In this document: positions 10,483 to 22,719 of the stretch, one piece after another
Numbering within the stretch: position 1 is the stretch's first letter
How the letters are laid out: the number at the start of each line of letters is the position of its first letter
Assembly: GCA_018466975.1 (NCBI GenBank)
Contig: CM031554.1
Location: 248,001-312,000, forward strand
Direction: 5' to 3'
Origin: Sparassis latifolia
Lineage: Eukaryota; Basidiomycota; Agaricomycetes; Polyporales; Sparassidaceae
DNA: 64,000 nt
Notes under the pieces: generated by a model
The model's database searches: none
Told to the model about the DNA's origin: nothing
The model's input: only the letters and a program-made list of their open reading frames with translations
Program-made: the position numbers and the translations under genes

Positions 10483-11119
10483 CCTTTGACCTCTTGACCG
10501 AACAAGGCGACGGATACCTTGCACCTCCTGAGCAGACAGCTCATCCGACCGAACAAGGCGACGGTTACCTTGCACTTGATTCCTCATCTTGTCCGAATTG
10601 ACATTAGGATGACACTACCCAACCTCGACTCGTCCATGTTCGCAGACAGCATAACATTAGGACACCCATGACTACAGAGATGGAGATACCGTGATTTGAC
10701 ACTCCATTCTCTTGACTTCGACCTTGTCCATTGACATTAGGACACCTGTGATGACAGAGATGGAGATACCGCGATTGACACTCCATTCTCCTGAAATTCA
10801 ACTTTGGAACGACAAAGAAGACCCTTGTCTGGTCATTCCTAGGTGAGACCAGATTTTCATAAGACAATTGATTGGCACCTTGTCCGAGACGAACTCTCAA
10901 GAGTTTACCCTTCATTAGGTGACTCTCAGGGGTCGAATCCCCTCATGCGAGGAAAGCTACGACATGTGTAATAATCAAAGACATGTACGAGCCGCATGTG
11001 ACTGCGAATCGGAAAGGTTTGGCCACCGTAGAATTAGTACCGATTCTATGGACCATGATGAACTGAGGACAGTGCGCAGCCTTTGACAAAGGACTTAAGT
11101 CGCACACTTAATGATCATA

Positions 11120-12390
11120 GCTGATAACACCGAGTGCGGCGAGATACCCACGGTGCAGATTGATCCCGGCAACGGCAACCCGTATAAACCGTAGACTCTT
11201 AATTGAGTCCGATCTGATGACCATCTGATGATTGTGATCCCTGAATGGGAGCTCGGACTGAGCAAGTGGACACTCGCTCTCCACTATAAACAAACGATAG
11301 ATCTTGGCTGAGAACACCCTGCATGGCGAGTTACCTGGGGTGCAGAAAGATTGACAACTCGATTCCATTACGAGTTGATGACCATGGAATGTTTGAAGAT
11401 ACCGCGAGTTGGCACTTCAAACCATTCCCTGTCGAAGAGGCTCTCGACGTTAAAGAAACCGAAGAAGATCCTGATGTAACAAAAGGATCTGAACGACGAC
11501 CGTCGATCACAGCTCTCGACGATAAAGAAACTGAACCTGGATGAACCTTGAATGACATAGTAAAAGGTTCTGACAGAAGACGGATCCTGGCTCTCCGTAT
11601 AAACCAATGATCCATACCGAACTTAGGCGGAAGGTTCGATGAGGCAACGATTAGCCTGATGATGGAACTTAACAAAAGATCACATCACTGAAGAACGACT
11701 TGGAGTTAACAGTATATGACACTCCAATTCCCGATGAATGACACCCGATATTAGGAAACTCCTAATGGTCCTTTGTTGACCACCACGATAAAGACTTGAG
11801 CATGATCAGACAGACATGACTCACGATCTGATTTGAAGATGTCTGGAAGTCCCAGACGGTCCTTTGTTGACCACCATGATAACAACACTCGACGCTAGAT
11901 GCCTAAACAGGTCTAGCATTCCTTGACGATCAGACAGATCTCAATGGACGAACTTACTGCGAACGACAGTCTTTGATATGGCACTTTCGATGACATGTGC
12001 GGGGTAGTTCCCCATGGATAGAAAGGATACTGGATCATGGCCAATCCTTGGATTTGATGTAGACTGTTGTCTCATCATCTGGAAGAATAAACTTGACAAA
12101 CAGACGAAATTCGATATACGACACAGCGACGAATAGGGCATCCATGGAATATGGATGGAGGTAGTCGATTCAATTCGATACCAACACACGATAAGACCCG
12201 ACATGAAATATTCGATGAAGTATCACGCTAGGCCGGGGTAGTTCAAACCTAGGCCAGGGTACTTTAATGATGAAGACATGAAACTGGACATGAAACGTGA
12301 ATGGGAGCTATCGCTTACCATTGGATATTTGATCTGAACCTTTGCTGAGAACACCTAGTAGGGCGAGATACCCGGGGTGCAGAAAGGTTA
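11120..12390 (+). repeat. Dispersed internal repeats of the LTR element
   Basis: A GGCGAGATACCCGGGGTGCAG-like block occurs near 11135, 11325 and 12362. A TCCTTTGTTGACCACCA block occurs near 11768 and 11850. All are imperfect copies between otherwise unrelated DNA. Confidence 0.6.
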
Positions 12391-12608
12391 TCAGAAGGAC
12401 AAACAACCTTGATGAAAGCCGAAAGGCAGGATTATGGCATTCACAGAATGTGAAGGGAGATAACTGACGAAGTGCGGTATCAACCCAAGATAAGGCCACA
12501 ATTATCCCGATGATTAGAAACATCGAAGACATGAAAACTGAATGAGAGCTATCGCTCACCAGAAGATGATTAACCATGCTGGCATTGACGATGACCAGCC
12601 AACCACGA

Positions 12609-12745
12609 TACATGTCCGTAATGACTTAAAACTAGAAGATGATATTTGTCCGCAATGACTTAAAACTAGAAGACAAATACATGTCCGTAATGACTTAAAA
12701 CTAGAAGACGATACTTGTCTGCAACGACTAGAAACTAGAAGACCC
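12609..12745 (+). repeat. ~33-bp tandem repeat, four units
   Basis: Units contain TGTCCGTAATGACTTAAAAC followed by TAGAAGA, with the last unit more diverged. Confidence 0.75.
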
Positions 12746-13101
12746 TTGCTGCCCACCTCCTTCACTTTTTTTTACGATTTGTTACCTGTTTTGATCGGTT
12801 TCAAATCCAGGGTATTTGGTTTTTTTGAATGGGAGCTGATAGGGGATAGTAGGCGAGGATGCATATCCGAGCCAAAGGAATGAGCCCGAGTGCCCGGGTG
12901 ACGAAGTACGAGTGGAATCGAGGAGTGACGAGCGAAGCCGAGGAACGACAAGAGTAATCGAGGATGAGGAACCCTCCCACAAGGGCAAATTTTTTCCCCC
13001 CCTCCTCCCTTCCACCGCATTCTCTTTCCACACTACAAATTTTGAAGACAATGCTACACCTTTCGCCCTCGTGATTTTTAGGCCGGGGTATAGTAGGGAA
13101 A

Positions 13102-13215
13102 AATGGGCAATGCGAGTTGACCATTCACTGTGCAAAAGCACACTGAAAAGAAACAAGACGAAGAAGAATGGGCAACGCAAGTTGACCATTCACTGTGCGA
13201 AAGCACAATGAAGAA
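13102..13215 (+). repeat. ~60-bp direct duplication
   Basis: GGGCAATGCGAGTTGACCAT with CACTGTGC and AAAGCACA following occurs twice in succession. Confidence 0.7.
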
Positions 13216-13500
13216 GAACAAGACTGACAGAAGATGATGAACATAGCTGAATAGCTTATGAGAAGAAGACGAACAGAAGACTTGCAGTTGGAGCGAGCAG
13301 TCCTAAAGGGATGCGAGCGACAAGCAAAACGAAGTTTGCGAAGCTGGATTAACACCCAGGTCAATTTTTTCATTTTCCACCTCTGATTTACCCAGAATCA
13401 TGCGATGACATGACACGATGAACAACGACACATGGAATTTCTCCATTCCATTTTCTCTACCGACTTTCTTGACGACTTCAATCCAGGGAATTGAAGACCT

Positions 13501-13511
13501 GAATGGGAGCT
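13501..13511 (+). other. Putative polypurine tract before the 3' LTR
   Basis: GAATGGGAGCT lies two bases before the 3' LTR. Further copies of the motif occur at 11243, 12299 and 12827, plus one variant at about 12540. Confidence 0.5.
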
Positions 13512-13513
13512 GA

Positions 13514-14331
13514 TGTTACAAAGCTCCTCTCTGAGGAATGCGCGGACGACTTCCGCCTCTACCTTTACCAATCACGTGACAATGACGTCACAGAGCCTAG
13601 ACTGACCATGTGACAATGACGTCACTGACCACATGACCATGATGTCATCATGGTCATCGCCCTTATCTATCCGGCACAGATCTACAAGATCATCTGACGA
13701 TATGCACCTTGTGCTCAAGGCATGTTTACCTCATGTGCGAGATCCAGACTTGGACGCACTTCCTATCACACACATGACAAAGGCATGTGCGCCTCACCTC
13801 TGCCTTACCTTTACGATACAGATACCGAACCTCATGGGCATGGCCCTAGACCCTGATACATGCGCAAGACGCACGACGACCTCGCTGCTGCTTTGTCTTT
13901 GCAGCACGACCTTATCTCCATATGGACTGATTGTCTCTCACGCAGAGTCATGACTGACTCAGCATTCTCACGACTGTGGGACAGGTATACGAACCCTGTG
14001 CCCTTGTATTGATACCGATGGACCAATCGTAGTTCTAGTATTACAGGTAGACAGACGCCTGTACTTGTATATAAGACCGACAGGACAAGCTGGAGTCCCC
14101 ATCTTGTCCTGGTTACACATCAACCAGTTTTACCATCTACATCTGTGCGACGAATCGACCTTGGTCCGCAGACAGCGGCCAAGCGTTCATAAGACTGCTC
14201 CACTGGGCCGACCTCTGGTCATCGCTATGACTGGAGGTCGGACCCCTCTCGATTGACTTGAGACCTTGCAAAGGCCCAGTCACTGACGACGACGAACTGG
14301 ATGTACGGTGGCGCGACTGGCCCCCGTAACA
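13514..14331 (+). repeat. 3' LTR (818 bp)
   Basis: Same length and nearly identical to 9132-9949; the few differences are C/T transitions. Confidence 0.9.
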
Positions 14332-14336
14332 TGACA
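14332..14336. repeat. Target site duplication TGACA, right
   Basis: Identical to 9127-9131. Confidence 0.85.
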
Positions 14337-15861
14337 TACCTTGAGTTACAATCCAGCTAATGTTCGTGTAAGGCAACATATGGTATTCACGAAATAATTA
14401 CGACAGCTCGAACAGTACTCGAAGACAAGGTAGCTACAATAACCTGACAATCGGCTGATGAGCTTGGTGCCAACATCGGACTGACTGCTGCTGCGGAGCC
14501 TGCTTCGTGACATCACATAACCTTGCAGAAGTCTATCCTCTCGAGCTCAACTCGAGCTACTCGTCAATTGACAATCATTAATTTGGAGTTTGGAAGCTTG
14601 CGATGACATCTCTTACTCGATAATTGACACTGGCTTCTCGATCCCTCGGATAGACCGGCGGCAACGTCACACCAATACCCTCAAGTTTCTGAGGTGTACG
14701 AGGCATGTTAAGTGACTATGTCGATGTACGTCACGGTACTATGAGGACTCGGAGGTCATTGCAAACCTGTTTATCTCGCATCTGCCAGTGATCGAGTCTT
14801 AGCTCCCGCTCTCAAACCATTAAATTTGCGAACATCAGTTATTTAAATAGCAGGGGTGCTGCAGGCAGACCTGACCACAAGAGCATGAATTGATGAGAAT
14901 AATTGAAATCTCTTGAAAGGGCAGTCAAAAGCACACCTGCTGATCCAGTTGAAATCTGGATGAAAAATAAAAATTGTGATGGAACTCAAGACCTCTCAAA
15001 CAACTTGATGGTGTGCATAGTCCTTGCTTGCCCTTCCGCTGTCAACCTGCAGTTGACAGCTTCTGGGCTTGCTCTGAGACAATACTTAGGTGGAACACCT
15101 GATAGTTGAGCAGTGCACACCCACCACTACAAGGTAATAGTCCATCTAGCAAGACACTCAAGCATATGCACTGAGACAATGTATGTGCAAAAGTCTTTTG
15201 TGAGCTTGTGGGCTATGGAATGCAACCGAGACTGAATAATTTCCATAAAATGAGATTCTAACATGGGTACGCTGGGTTTCAAGACCTGTACCATTTCATG
15301 GTCAGGAATTTGTGATCAGGAATACCAAGTCAAAGGGAATAAAGGAAAAAACACCATATTGAAAGTTGAAAATGCCGTCCAGAGGTCTCAGGAAGAGATC
15401 AAGCAAAGCCAAACATCGCTTACCATAAAAGGCGATTTTCGCACTGTTAAACGGGAATACTGGTTACAAGACCTGTACCACTTCGTGGCCAGGAATAATA
15501 TCAGTAAATATTCATCGAAGGGCAGCATTCAACCACCGGGAGTATGGACCTGCACAGCTGAGATAACCAATCGCACATTGCTTGTAGAAATGCTCTTCTT
15601 GGCCGCCAGGCCCAAAGCTTGCGCACTCGAACCGCGATCATGTAACTATGTATGTGCAGCAAAGCAGCAAGATCTTGGTCAAGAAGGCGGGTTTCGAAGT
15701 CCTCGCAAGCCCGTCAGATCTGATTTCGCGTCATAGTAGTTGGTTGCAGCCTCCCAGTGTGGCTCAACGAGACCGCGAGAGCTGCAGCAAGGTAATTTTC
15801 ATTGTTCACGCGTCGGGCGGCCCTCAAACATGCACATTATAGTGAATAGTTTTTCGAATCA
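14337..15861. other. Intergenic with an imperfect ~75-bp direct repeat
   Basis: A segment around CAAGACCTGTACCAYTTCRT with its upstream flank (CCATAAAA...) occurs at about 15243-15312 and 15420-15499. The spacing is not a multiple of three, so the open frame across it (15263-15736) is probably not a gene. Nothing else was recognised. Confidence 0.45.
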
Positions 15862-16750
15862 CCGTGAAGAACCCCAGCGGAGATACGCCAATCGTCGTCA
15901 TCGATCATCTCCCAGAGGATGCCAGTGCACGCGGGGCACCTATCACCCGCGTTAGCCCGGAGATCCTGAGGCTCATCTTCGTGCTTGGATAACTCAGTCT
16001 CAACGGGACCCGTAAGGGTTTCGTCGACAGTATCGCATCTGTATGTCGGCAGTGGCAGACGATCGCGCTAGATATCTCATTCCTATGGACACAGTAGCTA
16101 GTGTTAGGCTTGAGAGCTGGCATATCTCTCGACGCCTCGCTATCCCGCTCTCGCCACCATATGTTTGACGTCGACCCGGTTTCGCATGATTCTGAAGAAA
16201 GAACAATTCGTGCTGCCATGATCGCTCTCGTCGCCCACACTAGTCGCTGGAGATCGATCAATCTCGGGACGCCTATATATACAGGAATGCACGCAGCTAT
16301 ATCCGACTGGCGGTCCCATGCCACATTCCTGGAACACTGCAGCTGACGTCGAGGACCTTTCAAACAGACGCGATCAAGAGCTGCAATCTTAGTATGACGG
16401 CTGCAAGACTGCGCAAGTTGATCCTCAAAGACTTCTCTTGCCTCCCTTTTGAGTTCTCCTTCTACTATCATGTCCCCATGTTGGAGAATATTTGTCTGAG
16501 GGGCGCAGCAGCAACTCGATTGTTGAGGAACAATTACCCTCCTACGGCGCTCGGAGAAATTCTCATGTGCAGCTCTACCTCGATTTCCACGGTAGACCGC
16601 ACCCAGCTCGAGGAGAGGAAGAGGACGAAGGACTCCACACGGCCCGACTCGGATCCTTGCGAGGAAGACGACGCCTATACGGACGATCGCGGCCATTATG
16701 TAGTACGGCGGCTGGCCGAGGATGCCGCGTTAACGCATCTCGATGTATGA
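15862..16750 (+). pseudogene. F-box protein remnant with internal deletion
   Basis: Plus-strand reading gives GAPITRVSPEILRLIFVLG, a TAA at 15990-15992, then FVDSIASVCRQWQTIALDISFLWTQ and a TAG at 16095-16097. This is the same F-box region as the intact genes at 23801 and 44141. Later pieces in shifted frames match their middle (LVAHTSRWRSIN, LRKLILKDFSCLPFEFSFYY, MLENICLRGAAATRLL) and C-terminus (LGEILMCSSTSISTVDRTQL). Between the last two about 170 residues present in the intact copies are missing. The start codon appears lost (GTG where ATG would be). Confidence 0.75.
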
Positions 16751-17303
16751 TGGGCTGCTGCCCGCTTTGCTCTGATCTTGTAATTAATTAATATCGTGTG
16801 GCCGTGTGCAGGCACTCGATCGCTAGTCCCATCACGGCCACGACCACTGTGCCGCGCAGTATGTCGATCACAGAGTATGAGCGCTGGCAATTGAAATATT
16901 GAACATTGAAGCTGAAGCCTCGCACGCGGTCGACTATCGACTATCGTCTCAACCAGCCATCAAGCCAAATTGCATACTATCTTAATGGTCCCCCCACGCC
17001 GTGGCAACACCGCGGTCAGACCCCGATCGCAGCAAACTTGGGAGGCGATCATATATACCGCAGAGGCCACGCCGATTTCCAAGATAACGGGTCACGTCAC
17101 CGCCGCAGACAACCACGTCTACACGCGCTCACGCGCGCACACCGAACGACATAAATAACGAGCGACGAAACTAGCCGAAAAATACAGTAATACACCCACC
17201 AACAATCCCAACAGATCCACCCAAAGCAACTCTCCAACAACATCCAACCCCAGATCCTAATCGCTCCTACAACCCCGCCAGCCCGCCCACCGCCCTTCTC
17301 GCC
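16751..17303. other. Intergenic, nothing recognised
   Basis: Spacer between the F-box remnant and the convergent glycosidase gene. Confidence 0.4.
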
Positions 17304-19094
17304 TCACGCCCCCGGCGAGCCCGCGCCCACCCAATCGCGCCACGCCGCCTGCATCTCCACCACAAACGCCTGCCCCTCCGGCGAGACCTGCCCCGCATCC
17401 GCCGCCCGCGCCCAATCATACGGGTCCACCACCGGCGTCAGGTCCCCCCCGCCCGTAAAATGCACCAGCCCCGCCCCGCCCGCGTTCATCGCAGCCAGCG
17501 CCCCCCGCGCACGCTCCGCACCCGCCACCTCCGCCGCGCCCGCACCGCTGAGCACCGCGAGGCGGTACACCGTGCTCGCGAGCAGCGCCGCGCCCGCCGC
17601 GTCCTCGAACGCGCCCGGCTCGTCCGCGTAGTTCCCAAAGAGCCCGCTCGCGCGCTGGCGCGCGTACATCCCCGCGTGGATCTCGCGCGCCCACGCCGCG
17701 AGGTCCGCCGCTTCGGCCTGCAGCGCGCCCGCGAACGGCGAGTGCTGGATCGTGCCCAGCACGCGCACGATCCCCGCCGCGGCCCATGCGTTCCCTAGTG
17801 AGCGGTGAGCGCGGGGGTAAGCGAATTGAGCACAGGGGGGTAAGTGAATTGAGAGAGGGGGGGACGAACCTGTGGACCAGTGCCCGGCGTCGGTGCCGGA
17901 CCCGAGGACGATGTGCCGCCAGAGGCTCGCGGCGGGGTCGAACAGGTACTGCCGGTAGAGCTTGATCTGGGTGTACGCCTCGATGAGCAGGGTCGCGTTC
18001 GCCGCCGTCGCGCCGTAGTACGCGAGGAACGGCGGGACCATGTACACCGAGTCGGACCTGCACACCGCGCGAATGCGTGAGTCGAGCGTACGAAGCACTT
18101 ATATGCGGCGGCGCGCGCCGAGAGAGACGGTCCAGGCGGGAAGACCAGCGCTATCCCCAGGGATGCACGCGTCCCCGAGCCCGCACCGCGACGAGCACCG
18201 AAAACACACTCACCACAGCTGCACCTGCTCGACGCGGTGCGAGATCGCGCCGTCCGGCGTGCGCGGGACGCTCCCGAGCAGATACGCCAGCTGGTCCAGC
18301 GCGGCGCCGGCGTAGTCGAGGCCGTCCAGCGCGCCGCGGCCGGTGAGGTTCGCGAGGAGGACGGCGACGCCGAGGCTCGCGGGGTCGCCCGCGGCGCCGC
18401 CCTGGACGGACACGAGCGGCTGCGGGCCCGGCGTGGTCCCGCGGCTGGCGACGACGGAGTTTGCGATGCTGAACACGGGCGAGAGCGCGGAGGGGGGTGG
18501 GGAGGCGGGCGGGAGGGAGGAGGCGGAGAATATGGAGTAGGAGGGCGCGTAGTATTCGGTGAGGGCTTCGCATTCGGTGCCGAGCTCCCAGCTGCGGGGT
18601 GGGGGTGTTAGCGTTCGGTTGGGAAGGGGCGGGAGAAGTGCAAAATGAGAACGCTGTGGAGAAACTGGCGGGCGGGACGTGGCATGGTCAGGGGCAGGAT
18701 CTGCCGCAGAGAGCCACGGACCCGAGTGCAATAGAGCTTGCTCCCATTGTGAATACTGTCATCTTCTGGCGAGCGAGAACACTAGTAACTCGGACTGAGA
18801 CAGGGGGATCCTGTTCGCGTCGGCCTGAGTAGCTAGTGGGAATTTCTGTTGTGATGTACAGTAGCACTCACGCCATCTCCAGCCAGAGAACGAACGTCCG
18901 AGGTCGGCGCTGCAGCTACCGCTCGAGCGCAGCAAACGCACGGCAAAAGGGGCATAGAGAAAGCTCGACACTCACGTCTGCTGGGCTTTTGTCTCGAGGA
19001 CGGCGATAACGGCATCGAGCTGGGCGCCGGTGAGGCTCTGGGCGGCAGCGCACGCGGCGGCGAAGAGCGGGACGGCGTGGGCGAGTACGCGCAT
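17304..19094 (-). CDS. Secreted six-hairpin glycosidase-like protein, copy 1
   Basis: Four exons on the minus strand: 19094-18976, 18591-18214, 18057-17870 and 17794-17304 (391 codons plus stop). The product has a signal peptide (MRVLAHAVPLFAAACAAAQ), then WELGTECEALTEYY, LWSDSVYMVPPFLAYYGA and GNAWAAAGIVRVLGTIQHS. The W-D-S-x-Y-M-x-P-P and GNAWA motifs resemble the alpha/alpha six-hairpin barrel of GH88/GH105 enzymes that act on unsaturated or deacetylated uronic-acid-linked sugars. The exact GH family is tentative. Compared with copy 2 (39253) it lacks a Ser-rich linker and ends shortly after EMQAAWRDWVGAGSPGA, so it has no GPI signal and is probably freely secreted. Exon 4 is extremely GC-rich at third positions. 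Confidence 0.75.
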
Positions 19095-22000
19095 CGTGGT
19101 GGCAAGGAGATCTATGGGCAGGGACGGCGCATCTGAGAGGGATGAAATACGGTGGCTGGCGCTGGGCAGGGGCGCGGCACTTGAAGCGGATGCTGATGAG
19201 ACCGCGTCCGCCAAGCCCACTCCCAGCTTCGCGTCCGTGACGTCACCGTCCCATCCATCCGCACGATCCAGATCTCGACCCCGCTCCGTTCGCGCTCTCC
19301 CTCCGATCTACCCCCGACTCACGATCCGCCTCCGCCCCGCCACCAACAGCGACACCTTCGACGCGTCCGCCCTAGCAGTTCTTCACCCCCTTTCCTCTTC
19401 GACGCGCCTCCGTCGGTGAACCTCCAACGAGCTCACACCAGCCACTGGTAACGTTCGTTTCACCCACGGGATGCGATCACTCTCGTTCGGGTTCCTGCAT
19501 GATTAACTGGCGATCTGGTGTTTCTGTGATCGCATCTGTCAGATCAGCACAGGTGTGGGGAGCAGTTTCGCGGCTCAGATCACGCGATCACGGACCAACA
19601 GGGCGTGGCGATGAAGGAGAGAAACATGCAAGGGCATTGTGCGCGGATATGCAGGACGTGCCACCCAACTGCACGCGAACGCGAACAGGAACGAATAGGA
19701 TGATCACACGGAGCGAAGTAGTTCTGAAGCTTCGAAGCTCGCCCATTCCGCGCCTCCTGATTGGCCCTGAAAACTTGAGCGCCTGGTTGCGACGAACTGT
19801 CGACTGACTTCTTCCACGCTCCACTCCCGCGACACGATGGCTGCTGCCGACCTCGTCTCCGGGCTGGCGGTAGCTCAGCCATCTGGTGTTTCGCAGAACC
19901 CTCACCAAACTGTCAAGCAATTCTCATGCGCGCGCACAGACTGCGCCATCGTGCGCGGCTTCTGAGAAGGGCACTCGCGCGCACCCCCCTTCCCTTCGTT
20001 TCTGCGAACAGAATGGCAAGATCCCACCGAGTGCGTCGTTCACTGGGCCCTGGCGAAGCTCTGATTCGAAGCACCAACCCCCGCGCGGCCGTCGAAGCTC
20101 CTCTCGCTCAACGCCCGACTGGCGTTCCGCCGTCCAACCCTGCCACGGACCGCGCTTCCGAGAGCAAGTCCTTCATTGGCCCTTGGAAAAGTTCTGAAAC
20201 CTCAAAGCGCCTCCCGTCGGTCTCTGTGCCGGTCGACGCAGTGAGGCTCCAACTCACAACATGTTCCCGCAGAATGATTCGCGTCTCCAAGTAACGTGTC
20301 CGACGGGCGTTTCGCCCTCCAACTCTCCCCAGACATCCACGCATGCACGGATGGACGGCACCACGGCGCGGGCGCGCACCCCTTTCCCGCCGATAAACGC
20401 GCTCTCGCAACTAATCACGTACCCAACGCCGCGTTCCTTCCTCCTGACATGATCCTCATCCCCCCCCCAGGAATCCCATCCAGATCCCTCATCGACCGAC
20501 GTGCTCCCCCCCATACCTCTTTCCCCGAGCCCTCCTTTCCGCCGACGCCCCCGTTCGAAACTCGAGCTTCCCCTTCCTTCCAAACCCCAACCCGCCGAGC
20601 CCGACGCGCGCGCATCGAAGGACCGCAACATTAATCGCGCCCCTTCCGCGCGCACGCCCCAGACTTGAAGCTCGAGCGCCCTCCCTTTCTGCCGCGTCCC
20701 GGACTTTCCCCACCAAAAGTCCTGGACCGACGGACTGATACGCCGCTAGCTTCCGAGAGCGTCCCTTCCCGCCGGCGGACTTGCCATCTTCTTACCCATC
20801 ACCACCCTCCTCCCAACCCTCCCCGTCCCCACGCCGATCCTCGCAAAGCACCATCCGGGACCCGCCGCCCCGCCCATCCAGCAAAGTAAAGTGGAAGACA
20901 GCGCACTCGTTCCGAGGAGCGCCCGTCTTGCGCCTCTGGCTCCGTTCTCGTTGGGAGTTCTAGCCGGAGACTGGGACATATTCTACCCCGGAACGGCCGA
21001 GACGGACTTGCCGTTTCTGAGCGCATCCGCCCCGGAACCCCGGAACTCCTCACATGTCGTTCCCGCCGATGGACCCGATGGGACTTGCGTTCTTGCTCTG
21101 CCTAACGCTATGCACTGTGGAATTCCGGAAGGGACGAGTTGGCGAAACTCCTAATCAGCCCGCCGAGACCGACGCGCGCGCGCACGTCGAAAGGCGGACT
21201 GTGCCGCGATACACCGCTTCTGAGAGCATAGCGTCCGCCCCTGCCGGCGGATTCGAGCCCTACTCTTTGCAGCGATTCCCGTTCCCACCGTCCGACCGGA
21301 TGCGTGACAAAGGCGGAGGACTCGCCCGCGAGGTTCCCCAATAAATCCCAGACAAAACACTCATAAGGAGCAATGCACCGCTTCCGAGCGCATCCGCCCA
21401 CACGACCTGGAAAGGAGCGAAAGAAAAACTCCTAATCAGCGACGCGCGCGCATCGAAGGACGGACTGACGTCTTCCGAGAGCTTCCGCCCTCGCACGTCT
21501 GGCCTTGAGCTCCTCGTGAGCTCTTGCGACCAGTCCTGATCCTTGCTCCCGCCCTCCTTGCTAGCGTCTCCCTTCCGAAACCCCCAAAATCGCCGAGACG
21601 TACATGCTCATCCAAGATGTGCTGCTTCTGAGGGCACCGATGGGCACCCCCTTCCCGCTCCCGCTCCCGTAACCCTAAGGTCGCCATGGGAGAGCAGCAC
21701 ATCTGAGATCCAGCGCGCAGTCGGGGTTGCTGCTCTGGATTCGCGCACTCCAGGGTGCCGAGGACGCACGGCGCGCGAGTCCGCGCTGGAGACGGTTCGC
21801 TCGAACGCGGAAGGACTGGATTTGCGGCCCGGCATCTACGGATACAAGACCTGAAGTTGTTGCGTTGCGCGATGGCGCGGCCGTCCGGCTCTTGTGCGAA
21901 TCGTACGACTAGACCGTGCAGCCATGAATGCATGACCACTTTCAAACGCGTCCAATCCGCTTCCATAGGTTCAATTAGGACCAATGCAAAGTTATCTAAC

Positions 22001-22700
22001 GCCAACTACTGGTTGCGCTCGTCCTCCTCGTTCCGCGCTTCGCCCAGCCCCGGTACCGTCTGCGGCCACTTCTTCGCATCTTCATACGAATGCATGACGC
22101 TGCCTGGCAGGAGGGGGTGCAACACCCCACCTTCCTGTCCGAACCGATGGAATCAAAGATTTCCACGCGCTCGCGCTCCCAATCGTAGTTCTGCCCCGTC
22201 GCGGACCTCGGTTCGCACTCTCCGAGTCTCTCGCAGATATTGAAGCCTGAAGAGCAGGACCATGGCGCAGCAATTTGGTGCCTTGGCCGACGCCAGCGGG
22301 CCCAGTAGTAGGTACAGTAGTACACGTATCAAAAAGCCAGTCACTATTATAATTGCAAGTCTGGCGCCATTCGCTTCATCAGCGCGAGACCAGTGATCAT
22401 GAATACGCAGCAGCACCAGACTTGTTTTACCCGACGTGCCCGCGTCGACTCGACCGCATTCGAATCTCACCCGGTGAGCCTTCTCCGATGCCGACGGGCG
22501 GGACGTGGTGTCGCGGAGCTGCTTTGGACCATCGACCTGCATACACTGGTAGATAATGCGAGTCAGGCAGCATGGGCTCATCTCACCACCAGTGACCACT
22601 GCCTACCCACCGTCTTCACCACCGCCGATCGCATAAGCCAGGAGCTCCCAACTGCATCCGTCCAGAACTCCACGCCGTGACGATGAGGATATCGAACGCT
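19095..22700. other. GC-rich geneless region with diverged repeats
   Basis: Overlapping open frames on both strands come from GC richness; none shows a domain or codon pattern. Between about 19920 and 21650 related blocks recur: a GACGCGCGCGCAYCGAAGGACGG motif followed by CGCTTCYGAGAGC near 20600, 21170 and 21450, and a CTGGGCCCTGGCGAAG / TTGGCCCTTGGAAAAG pair near 20045 and 20180. A TGACGTCA site lies near 19236 upstream of the glycosidase gene. A hydrophobic minus-strand stretch near 22300 was not recognised. Confidence 0.45.
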
Positions 22701-22719
22701 GGCAATCGGACAGCATCGA

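Larger units (their letters stand above)
9132..14331 (+). mobile_element. Complete non-autonomous LTR retrotransposon
   Basis: Two 818-bp LTRs start TGTTAC and end GTAACA. They are flanked by the 5-bp duplication TGACA (9127-9131 and 14332-14336). By eye the LTRs differ at only about four positions, all transitions, so the insertion is young. The 3.56-kb interior has no gag, protease, reverse transcriptase or integrase motif in any frame. Instead it is a patchwork of tandem repeats. LTR layout (TATA, start region, primer site) matches the gypsy-type element at 61121, which suggests mobilisation by a related autonomous partner (inference). Confidence 0.9.

Noticed and set aside
10925..10965. 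tRNA T-arm-like AGGGGTCGAATCCCCT
   Set aside because: The loop is one base short of the TTCRANN consensus and no D arm, anticodon arm or acceptor stem could be placed around it.
9132..14331. Calling the element autonomous
   Set aside because: No DSG protease, YxDD reverse transcriptase or integrase motif in any frame of the 3.56-kb interior.
15263..15736. 157-codon frame as a gene
   Set aside because: It spans two copies of a direct repeat whose offset (187) is not a multiple of three, so the same DNA would be read in different frames; no domain seen.
15905..16696. 263-codon minus-strand frame as a gene
   Set aside because: Antisense to the F-box remnant, whose plus-strand similarity is clear.
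17416..18063. Long Arg/Gly-rich frames on both strands over glycosidase copy 1
   Set aside because: Products of very high GC third positions in the real gene; composition is typical of shadow frames.
19095..22680. Many 60-190 codon frames in the GC-rich region
   Set aside because: No recognised domain, heavy overlap on both strands, basic/Arg-rich composition from GC richness.
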